DNA of 64,000 nucleotides, from assembly GCA_030533445.1 (NCBI GenBank), contig CM060078.1, positions 28,320,091 to 28,384,090 of the forward strand. Direction: 5' to 3'. The notes under the pieces were generated by a model. That model did not search any database and was not told where the DNA came from. It saw only the letters and a list, made by a program, of their open reading frames with translations. Source of the stretch: Cyprinodon diabolis (Eukaryota > Chordata > Actinopteri > Cyprinodontiformes > Cyprinodontidae). Each line of letters opens with the position of its first letter. Position 1 is the first letter of the stretch. Made by a program: the position numbers and the translations under genes. Shown here piece by piece: positions 1-64,000 of the stretch.

Positions 1-201
1 AAGGAAAGAAAAGGGTCTGCAAATGTGGGAAAGATGGCACCCTGGTCAGATTATTTCCCTACATGAAAACCAGCATCAATAGGGAAATATTACCGGATTT
101 ATACATGAATGAGTGACTCTTATTTCATGCTTTTTAATGCTCTTTTAATGTACTTAGAAATAATCTTAATGCCATCAACAAGTACCCATGACTTAAATAT
201 A

Positions 202-203
<2 letters not shown>

Positions 204-239
<36 letters not shown>
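204..239. repeat. (TA)n microsatellite
   Basis: An uninterrupted run of TA dinucleotides of about 36 bases, in the sequence 3' of creb3l2 exon 2. Confidence 0.95.
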
Positions 240-242
<3 letters not shown>

Positions 243-499
243 ATATGTATATACACACACAGTAAAATCGTGGACAGGCAGCAGCCATGTCCCGAGTTCC
301 TCGTTTTCCCGCCACTTTGGTTCAAATTTGCATTTTCCCCATTCTCTAGCCTTTTCTCGGCCTCAAGCTTCTTTTCCAAAGCCTTTTAATGCCATGATTA
401 TCAAATTTAATGAATTTTAATGCCAATTAAGGCCTTCATTTAAAAAAATAATAATTTAATGACTTTTAATGACCCGCGGAAGCCCTGTATTAACACTCA

Positions 500-550
500 A
501 CAAATGTCGATACATGGTGGTGGAAGCATTATGCTGTGGGGTTCCAAAAA
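500..550 (+). pseudogene. Tc1-like transposase remnant
   Basis: A short open stretch translates to IHGGGSIMLWGS, the conserved block just before the last catalytic region of Tc1-family transposases. It compares with the [12 protein letters not shown] block of the fuller element at 8140-8180. Nothing else of the transposase is readable on either side. It lies only about 80 bases from the creb3l2 exon 2 donor. Confidence 0.55.
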
Positions 551-629
551 TCTCTCAGTAGATCTAATGTTAATGACCATATGTGTGAAATGCTGGATTA
601 CAAAGATCTTCCTCGCACTCGTGTCCCAC

Positions 630-25404
<24,775 letters not shown>

Positions 25405-25745
25405 GCTTTCTTTCCTGCTTTTTTCCCCCTATCTAGCTTCCACAGCAGAGCTTAAAGTTTTAAAAACTCAAAAAGTATAGAAAAAGAACGAAAAAAGTTG
25501 TTAATAAGTTGTGTGATTCAGCAAAATGAAGTGAGCGCTGGTTTGTGCAGCAGCTGTTGTCTCAGGGTTCGGCTTCAGGCGGAGGAATGTTGTTATTGTT
25601 GGGCTCATCTCCTGTCCGCTTCCAGATCCACTCACCGTTTCCAGCCTGCTAGATTTTCCCTTTTCTTTTCCTCCCGATTTTACACAGACGCAGGAATGTG
25701 TGGGCGGAGACAAGGAGTCTGGCACCGGAAGTGGAGGAAAAACGC
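25405..25745 (-). promoter_or_regulatory. Probable creb3l2 5' UTR and promoter region
   Basis: Upstream of the creb3l2 start codon there is a GC box (GGGCGG, 25702-25707) and an ETS/GABP site (ACCGGAAGT, 25724-25732), locally less AT-rich than the surroundings. No TATA box is evident. The transcription start is inferred to lie between about 25450 and 25700; nothing in the sequence fixes it. Confidence 0.45.
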
Positions 25746-26284
25746 GAAGATTTAAGGAAAAAAAGGTTAAAAAAGTCTACGTATCTTCAACAGACTGAAA
25801 ACGAGCAGTTTAAACAGCAAATAAATGCTTTCATATGAATACAACCATGCCCTAAATCAGCTTTTCCAGCTGTTTGTGACGCACTTTGAAATTGTCTTGC
25901 TATAGCAAAGTTGAGCTTCCGGTTAGACTTTTCAAAGTAAAACAAACAAGAATATTAGGCTACAAAAATATTTTTAATACGTTTCTAATGCACTTTCAAA
26001 TGAAAATTATTTATTATTAATTATTTAGCACTGTATATATTTACATATTTTACTTTTCCTTTACCGACATCAAACAGGACTATTCATATTCTGGTCCGTT
26101 ACAATAATCAGAATATTATTTTCAAGGATCCATTATTCAGCATTAAATAAATAATCAATAAAAATACATTTTAAAGAAAATGCTGACAAAAAATATATTA
26201 AATTTAATTTATTACATTTATTTACATGGAGTCCTACTAAAGTATGTTGCTAATAAAATGTAGCAGTTTTAATACAAAGTGCAA

Positions 26285-26288
<4 letters not shown>

Positions 26289-26342
<54 letters not shown>
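26289..26342. repeat. (TA)n microsatellite
   Basis: About 27 uninterrupted TA dinucleotides in the creb3l2-ssbp1 spacer. Confidence 0.95.
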
Positions 26343-26346
<4 letters not shown>

Positions 26347-26518
26347 GATGCAGAGTATATATTGTATATGGCACCTTCTTTTTGACTATTGAGTCGATGT
26401 AACAAGTAAATTTCTCCACCGTTAGATCAATAAGCTCAATTTTCAAATTAAGTACTTTTATTTACTAACGTAATGTATTTCTTTCATTTCCGTTCTGGTA
26501 TTAGTCTGTTGGAGCTTT

Positions 26519-26702
26519 ACCAATCCAAGTAACTCCACAGGTTTCCTTCTGCAGACACCCCGCCCACCATCACTATCTAACCAATCAGATGGCTCCTTGG
26601 TTTTTCGGCACCTTTCATAGCACAATCCTGGCCGCCTATTGGTTTAAATGACAAGCAGCCCAGACAATAATAACATGCCTTTAAATCCCTTCAACCAATA
26701 AC
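26519..26702. promoter_or_regulatory. Cluster of four CCAAT boxes
   Basis: CCAAT pentamers occur near 26520, 26580, 26635 (as ATTGG) and 26694 within about 180 bases; two are in strong NF-Y contexts (AACCAATCAG, AACCAATA). The spacing is typical of NF-Y-bound promoters or retroviral-type LTRs. No transcript start or gene is visible next to it, so the role is unknown. Confidence 0.35.
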
Positions 26703-27947
26703 TAAAAGCCAAGCCAACCTTGCTGTTGAGGCCGCCCCTGACTGATACAAGTATTTGTTTTACTTATCAGGCTGTTATAATCAGGAAATAATTATGAACT
26801 AAACTGGTTTTTCCAATTGAAAAAAAAAAAAAATGAAAATCAGATTTTTCTTTTATATATGCAATTTTTCTCCACTGATTAAATCACGTGCATTGTATCT
26901 CATAACTGATGTCAGACGATAATAAACTCAAAACAACCACTAATACTAATCATTATAAAGAAATAAACAAGTAGATGGAAAATACCCAGTCAGCTCAGGA
27001 AGGAAGTGACAGCAATGTAACTGAAAGTGTGACAGAGCATATTGAGCAAAAAATGAACCTATTGCCTGTTTAAATTCAGTTACAAACAGGAAAAACAAAA
27101 CACTGCAGCAATGAAACTGACCCTGAAGGTGCTTCCTTTAAATTTGCCTGTGAAACGTTTCAGTCGGCTACACTGTATCTCTGCAGAGATGACCTGCAAC
27201 CATGCGTCTCTAACGAGATTAAAGAGCTGATTTTTAAGCTTGAGGTCAAACTGAGAAGAAACAGCTTTTCCAGAGGTCAAAACGTTGCCTTTGCACATTC
27301 TTAAGCATATAGGTGCTAAATGTTATGGTAAAAACATCAAAGAGGAAAGACTGAAGGGGAACACTCCTCATTTGTTCTTAATATTCAGCTCGGATGCTTC
27401 CGATGTCAGATTTAGGAATGACTTAACCTAAGGAATGTGACAGTTGCAGCCCATGGTGGTTCTTGAAGCTCTGATTCCTGCTGCCTTGTGAATCATCTTT
27501 AAAACAAATTCTGCATTCTGTTTGGATGCAGCATTCAGTAAATACTTCTTTTTAGCTAACTCTCCTTGCAGAAAGTCAACATGAATGTTTGCATATTTTC
27601 TTTTGCGATTCTACAGCATAAACACAGTGAATTCAGACCAGTCGTGCTTTTCATATAAAACCTGTAAAAGTATGAGCATTCCCAGCTTGTGGATGGACGC
27701 TCCTGTATCTTAGTTTGCAATTTGTGTGTTTAAAATAATAGTTAAAATCATTTCAATATTTCAAATTTAAAAGAAAACATATAAATCAAATACTGTTCTT
27801 TTTAATACAGACAAATGTTGCTCCAAACGAATCGTTCAGCTTTTTAAACCGAAGAAAACTTTGAAGCAGCTTAGATGGATTAACAAACAGCCCACAGGTA
27901 ACCGTTTGTAAAGTGAAAACCTTAAAAGTAAAACACAACAGCCCGTG

Positions 27948-27953
27948 TTTATT
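27948..27953 (-). terminator. Candidate ssbp1 polyadenylation signal
   Basis: AATAAA on the minus strand, about 250 bases past the ssbp1 stop codon, inside an otherwise unremarkable 3' UTR. A further signal nearer or farther cannot be excluded. Confidence 0.45.
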
Positions 27954-28046
27954 TACAGCTTTAAACTGCTGCTATGTACATATAGAACAATCAAACGTGT
28001 TGTTGACCAATCTTCTTTCTGCTCCTCTTCAACGCCTTCATTTCCA

Positions 28047-28060
28047 CCAGCAGAGGGCCC
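28047..28060 (+). promoter_or_regulatory. Weaker CTCF-like motif
   Basis: CCAGCAGAGGGCCC matches the CTCF core except near its 3' end. It falls within the ssbp1 3' UTR region. Confidence 0.3.
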
Positions 28061-28204
28061 AACAGTCCAATTTGATCACTTCTAAACCCCCCCTTCATAC
28101 TAAACAGTTCTTTAACTTTGTTTGTACTTAAGTCTTATTTTGGTACGAGGAAGAAAAGTAAAACTAGAAGTTGTCCCGTAGTTGGATGCAAGAAGGAGAG
28201 TCGC

Positions 28205-30510
<2,306 letters not shown>

Positions 30511-30534
<24 letters not shown>

Positions 30535-30582
30535 TTTGTTCGTCCAGCAAACAAACTTAAGTCAAGACAAAACTTTTCCAGC
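30511..30582 (-). other. ssbp1: ssbp1 exon 2 (first coding exon, 8 codons)
   Basis: The acceptor TTTTTCAG ends at 30583 after a long pyrimidine tract. Forty-eight bases of leader precede the start codon (30534-30532). Only MLRSASVQ is coded before the donor AG|GTGAG. The following exon begins with its own ATG, in frame. Confidence 0.85.
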
Positions 30583-32617
30583 CTGAAAAAGGAAAAAAAA
30601 AAGAAAACAGTTTTTTGTTTGTTCTGCTTTTCAATGTGAATGGTAAAGCTTTCTGAATTAATAGCATTTGCTCCATTTGTTCGTAAACTTGAGTTTTTTT
30701 GTGTATTTATCTGAACAAGACCACATGAATGAAAGGTTGATATTAAACAAGTACACAACAGAGCAAAGCAAATCAACATTTTTGAGCGGAGATGTAAAAA
30801 TAAAGGGGAAAAGTCCAAAATTTTACCTTAAAAAATGCAAAACTATATTGGATACCAAGGTGAATAAGGCCAGCAGACGATATTTATGTCTGTTGATTGC
30901 ACCTAGCTCAAAAATGCTTTTCATGGGTGGACCTTTGAAGTATATTGCTTTATTGTTTTTTTCTTTGGCATAGTTCATGACTGGCAGCTTTAAACAAGAT
31001 TTCTACAGTTTCTAAGCAAAGTGTCTGACGTTTCCAGACATCAACTGTCCAAGTTTCCAATCCATTCCAGTCAGTTTTTAAAAGTATAAATAAAAATGTC
31101 CTTTATAAATCTACAGCAGATTTTATGACTGCTAAAAAACAGAAACTGATCAGGACAAATTCATATATGGAGGAGAGGATTTAAGAGGGCAAAAAGACAG
31201 ATGGGTCAGTGAATGGAGCAAAGCAAAGAAGGAAGGATAGATTGTGAGTAGGGCTGGGTAAAAAATCGATTTCTTTACAATTTTGGAAAATCGATGTCTA
31301 GGGAATGAGATCGATTAGTTTTATAGTGACCCACGTGACATTCACAGTAAATGAGCAGGAAAGATGCATTCAAGATCACTTCAAGCCAGACAGCTCCAAA
31401 TATAGCCAATAGGTTGACTGCAGACATTAACAAATGGCTGACCAGCAAACACCCTGTAGTTGTTACAGACAAAGCTGCAAATATGGTTTGTGCAGAGGGG
31501 ATAATGCAGCTCATGCATGTCTGCTGTGCCCCCGCTGTGTCACGTCTGCTTGCTTGAGTGAGGCTTCACTTTTTCACAAACAAGTTTGTACTTTTGAGAC
31601 AGTTTTGTTCACATCTAAAGTTTAAACTGTCCGATTTACAATTTTGCACTTTGTGTTTAATATGACAGGAAAAAATAAAATACATGAGTATTTTGAAATA
31701 CAGTTGAACCACTTTCATTATTGTAAAAACAGATCGAATCAAAATTAATCGATTTAGAACTGTATGAATCAAAATCGAATCGATCAGGACTTTGGGGAAA
31801 ATACCCAGCCCTAATGGTGAGCAATATGACAGAAACAAACAGATCAAAAACAGATGAACAAATAAATGGACAGAGGCAAAAATAGTTAGATGTACACAGA
31901 CTGACATTGAGAGGAATAGATTAACATAGATATATAAATGCATCGATCTGTTGACCAATAGTTCAGGGTACACACTGATAGATGAGGGGATGGAAAGACA
32001 TTTAAAGAAGTGGGTGAATGGAGAAACAGATGGATGGGTTACCAGCAAAGAGGGGGATTAAGGTGTGACTGATGCGTTCATGGACGTATGGATGAGCAGA
32101 AAAAAAAAACAGGTAGATTCCTAGACAATCTTTTATAGTATTGTGTAAATTCCAGAAATAGGTTTCATCTGCAGTGTTTTATCTACTCATTCTGAACTGG
32201 GAGAATTAACATTTTCAAGAAAATTAGAAAATTGAAATAGACAGTAAAATATGGCAACAATTATTTCAAATTTAAATTACTAGATGAGAGCAGAGTAGAT
32301 ATGGCAAGAGGCTTTATAAAATCTGTTTGCTGTAATTAAGTTACATAAACTTAAAATGCGTTTATGTAGGTCAAAGATGGAAATAAAGAGACCAAACTGG
32401 CAGTTTTAGGTAAGCATCTGTGGTGGAAGCGTGGACGCTACGACAAAGCACGACTTTCCAATGTAAACTGGACCCCCAGAAGTCTCCCGCCACTGGATTC
32501 AGGCGGATCAAAACTTCAACATACTGTAGAAGAATGGTCGGGTTCTTGTTTTTTAAATATAGACAGAGTTAACTATGAGATATATGTATGTAAACTGCGT
32601 AATAAAACACAACTTAC
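30583..32617 (-). other. ssbp1 leader intron, holding a hAT-like element
   Basis: This is the intron between the non-coding first exon and the first coding exon. It contains the hAT-like element at 31249-31813; I see nothing else nameable in it. A frame on the minus strand at 31566-32048 is not similar to any known family. Confidence 0.6.
31249..31813 (+). mobile_element. hAT-like element with 8-bp duplication
   Basis: The 565-bp element has ends TAGGGCTGGGTAAAAAATCG and TTGGGGAAAATACCCAGCCC(TA). Flanks attgtgag (31241-31248) and atggtgag (31814-31821) agree at 7 of 8 positions. A remnant coding stretch at 31351-31557 includes LTADINKWLTSKHPVVVTDK followed by AANMV, which resembles the conserved VVTDNAANM motif in the catalytic domain of hAT transposases. 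The amino and carboxyl parts have been deleted. Confidence 0.85.
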
Positions 32618-32720
32618 AAGAGAAATGCCCCGATAGAAACTCCTCAGTTGCAGCACTTCGGAAAATGATTCGCTAACCTCACGCTGCTTCCGGTCCGACT
32701 TATGAATATGTTCGACCGAA
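32618..32720 (-). promoter_or_regulatory. Probable ssbp1 non-coding exon 1 and promoter
   Basis: A consensus donor (CTT|GTAAGTT, GT at 32617-32616) ends a non-coding exon that matches the strong acceptor before the first coding exon. Just upstream is an ETS/GABP (NRF-2) site, ACCGGAAGC on the minus strand (32694-32686), typical of nuclear genes for mitochondrial proteins. No TATA box is seen. The outer limit of the exon is approximate. Confidence 0.6.
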
Positions 32721-33271
32721 GCTATACAGATGTCTAAAAAGTTCCGCTTTGGAGTCCATAAAACGGTCAGATAAACCTAAAGCACAGAAAGCAACGTTTA
32801 AAGCAAAAAAAAAAAAAAAAAAAATGTTTACTAAAATGCAAACTTTAGTTATTTTTTTTACCATTTAAGATAAAATAAGTTTTTTTTTTATTCTTTTAAT
32901 GTGACATACCGGTACTATGTTTTTGGCAATTTAATTTTAACTCCCGAACATAACATATTAAGCACAGAATACCTCCTTTCCTTTTCTTTAAAACATTCAC
33001 TTTTATTTTTTCCAGTTTAGAATAGAGGAAAGAAACAGATGATATCTGTTTTGGTATGACATATAATTCATTTTAAGTTCCTTTTACCCCAATAACCAAA
33101 TTAAATGTTGCCTAATTGATTACTGAATCATTTCTGTGATTTTCTCAGAAGTTTGTAACAGAACAAACAAAATGATACAGAGAACACAACAGTCAGATTT
33201 ATTATAGATAATGTTATCAATAATTCACAAAATAATGTCATAGCTTTATGGTATCATATAAACATTAAAAG

Positions 33272-33439
33272 TATTGTTGCACCGATGCCATTCTTTTGCT
33301 CTGTGCAGTATCGGCCAATACCGATACCATCTGTTTGAAATTGATGTGTGTGTACATATATAAAGAACTGCCGATACCACCATTTTAGGGCAGTATTGGG
33401 GCTCTGTCCGATACTGGTATCGGTATCGATGCAACACTA
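33272..33439. mobile_element. 168-bp hAT-like MITE, perfect 8-bp duplication
   Basis: The ends are TATTGTTGCACCGATGCC and, on the complement, TAGTGTTGCATCGATACC. It is flanked by attaaaag on both sides (33264-33271, 33440-33447). The interior is packed with CCGATACC motifs in both orientations. Non-coding. Confidence 0.9.
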
Positions 33440-33984
33440 ATTAAAAGTGCATGGCACAACTGCAAACTTACTTTGACACAGAGAATACTTATACATATCA
33501 CCTACAACTTACATTTAAATATGAAGTTTTAATGTGAAAACGTTAATAGGGTATAAACCAACACTTTCGTATGAATATGTGCTGGAGATAATTACTAAAA
33601 CTAACTTATTGTGTATAGAAAACACTTTGCAATTATGGGTTTTATGATTTTTATAAATGCCGCAAGCACTAAACCAGAAAATTTAAGCACAATTGCCTCT
33701 CTTTAAATTTCTGAGGAGGATTAGCACCATTTAAATAAATAAATACAATTAAAAAAGGCTTATTAATTGTCAGGATTCTGACTTTGATTTTAGATTTCAG
33801 ACTTTATTCTTAGAATTATGACTTTATTCCCAAATCAGAAAACAATAGCCTTCTTGTTTTATTTTTTTAATTCCCTTAATCCACATATTAGTACAATACA
33901 CGTTAGTAAAATAAAAAAAGGTAAACTGTTTTTTTTTATTCGTTTGAGTTGAATGTAGGAAATAAGTTAGAAACATTACTTTAA

Positions 33985-34075
33985 TCTCAGAATTCTGACT
34001 TTTTTTTTTTTTTTTTTTTACAGAATTCTGACTTGAATCTTAGAATTCAAGTCAGAATTCTTAGATTAAATCAGA
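33985..34075. repeat. GAATTCTGACTT minisatellite with inverted repeat
   Basis: The GAATTCTGACTT unit occurs twice directly, then in inverted form. A 17-bp inverted repeat (34022-34038 with 34045-34061) has a 6-base loop. A related, less regular array is at 33768-33832. Confidence 0.7.
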
Positions 34076-34246
34076 ATAAATAAATAAAAAATAATCTTTT
34101 TTTTTTCCCAGTGGCCTTAATCCTTTTCTTTACTTAAATAAAGCGAGAATCGCTGAAGAACTATATACAAGTTTTTTTCTTTTCTGTTTTCCATTTTTCC
34201 AGGTTTGTGGTTGTTTTCTAACATCTCTATGCGTTACCTCCTTCTG

Positions 34247-34260
34247 CCAGCAGATGGCGA
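34247..34260 (+). promoter_or_regulatory. CTCF-like motif upstream of the laminin gene
   Basis: CCAGCAGATGGCGA on the plus strand matches the CTCF core at all but the final position. It lies about 190 bases before the laminin start codon. Confidence 0.45.
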
Positions 34261-34434
34261 GCATGCTTTATCTCACCTCTTGGCTTTCCGCTGTCAGCTG
34301 GGTGGAGTTGTTGGGATGAAACAGTGAACTTTCCTCAAGAAAACTCCCTTCATTCTTGATTTTCACACACACTCCTCGGCTGCCTGGAGTAAGACTCATC
34401 AACGTTTCCCAGAAAACTCGCGCCTCTCTGGGAG

Positions 34435-63523
<29,089 letters not shown>

Positions 63524-64000
63524 GTGAGCCAGAGCTGCACTGATTACATAAATGTTTGGGTATCCATGCTGAGGACTAGGATTTGTTTCTGACTGTGCTG
63601 AAGTTTTTTTTTTCTCTGATTCAAACAAACTGTGAACCGTTATATTATATTGAATATAAGCCCATGTTCTCAGCAGAGAAAATGTGAATTAATCTGTGAA
63701 AGCAGCTTGAGAGCCAAAGTTTTCCCATATGGAGGCTATCATGGGGATTTACGTTTCCCAAACATCTGTATCAAAGGGGGAACAGCAGGGTCCTGTTAAG
63801 TTCCCCGCTAAACAGCTCGATCTTTGTTTATGTTACTCCTTTGATATATTGACTCTAAGGGAAATCCTTTGCTTCCTGCTCTCCTTTAACTTCTTTTACT
63901 TAAATCTACAAGTGCATAATAAAAAAATGGAGCTTCCAGCCACCTACGAACATTGGGATCTCTGTGTTTACAGGATTCTCTCGAGCAGGGGAAGGAAGTA
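63524..64000 (+). other. Laminin intron 22, start
   Basis: This runs from the exon 22 donor (GAG|GTGAGC) to the window edge. No recognisable element. Confidence 0.6.

Larger units (their letters stand above)
25746..27940. other. Intergenic DNA between creb3l2 and ssbp1
   Basis: AT-rich DNA with no recognisable gene. It holds a (TA)n run at 26289-26342 and a cluster of CCAAT boxes at 26519-26702. The remainder shows nothing I can name. Confidence 0.7.
32721..34330. other. Spacer between divergent ssbp1 and laminin genes
   Basis: AT-rich, non-coding. It holds a 168-bp hAT-like MITE (33272-33439), A and T homopolymers (32801-32824, 34000-34020), and an imperfect minisatellite of GAATTCTGACTTTATTCTTA type (33768-33832 and 33985-34075). 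The rest shows nothing recognisable. Confidence 0.7.

Noticed and set aside
63974..64000. Acceptor-like TTTACAG followed by an open stretch at the window edge, taken as laminin exon 23
   Set aside because: None of the three frames gives the FTGQC-type sequence expected after SSCDE; the bases after the AG do not look like an LE module.

Overview
The window is nuclear DNA from a vertebrate, almost certainly a teleost fish. It holds intron-split orthologues of three vertebrate genes (GT-AG splice sites, coding phase kept across every junction), in an AT-rich background full of fish-typical Tc1-like transposons, hAT elements with 8-bp target duplications, TTAA-flanked MITEs, LINE 3' tails and long (TA)n tracts. 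The species cannot be fixed from the sequence.

Layout, left to right. (1) 630-25404, minus strand: the first two coding exons of creb3l2, a membrane-anchored bZIP factor of ER/Golgi stress and secretory capacity. They are separated by a ~24.4-kb intron packed with transposons; the rest of the gene lies beyond the left edge. (2) 25405-27900: creb3l2 promoter side and intergenic DNA with a CCAAT-box cluster and a (TA)n tract. (3) 27948-~32700, minus strand: the complete ssbp1 gene, mitochondrial single-stranded DNA-binding protein, with six coding exons (147 aa), a probable non-coding first exon and an ETS/GABP-type promoter site. (4) 34435 to the right edge, plus strand: the 5' part of a laminin beta-chain gene, closest to LAMB1. 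Twenty-two coding exons give the first 1091 residues (signal peptide, LN domain, LE1-5, LF domain, LE6 to part of LE12); the coiled-coil half is outside. ssbp1 and the laminin gene are divergently transcribed.

Mobile DNA dominates the introns and spacers. Eight hAT-like elements are bounded by 8-bp duplications, five of them perfect. There is one broken Tc1 element inserted inside the target duplication of a hAT, and one structurally intact Tc1 element (uninterrupted transposase, 202-bp inverted repeats that look identical by eye) in laminin intron 3. A 5'-truncated retrotransposon with a restriction-like endonuclease lies between (TA)n tracts. There are also two TTAA-flanked elements and two inverted copies of an 855-bp TIR family within the laminin gene.

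No new multi-gene system is visible. The most noteworthy items are the apparently intact Tc1 element, the hAT/Tc1 nest, the TA-flanked retrotransposon, a 42-bp perfect hairpin in laminin intron 2, a RecQ-like helicase fragment carried in a repeat, and oppositely oriented CTCF-like motifs on either side of the ssbp1 promoter.
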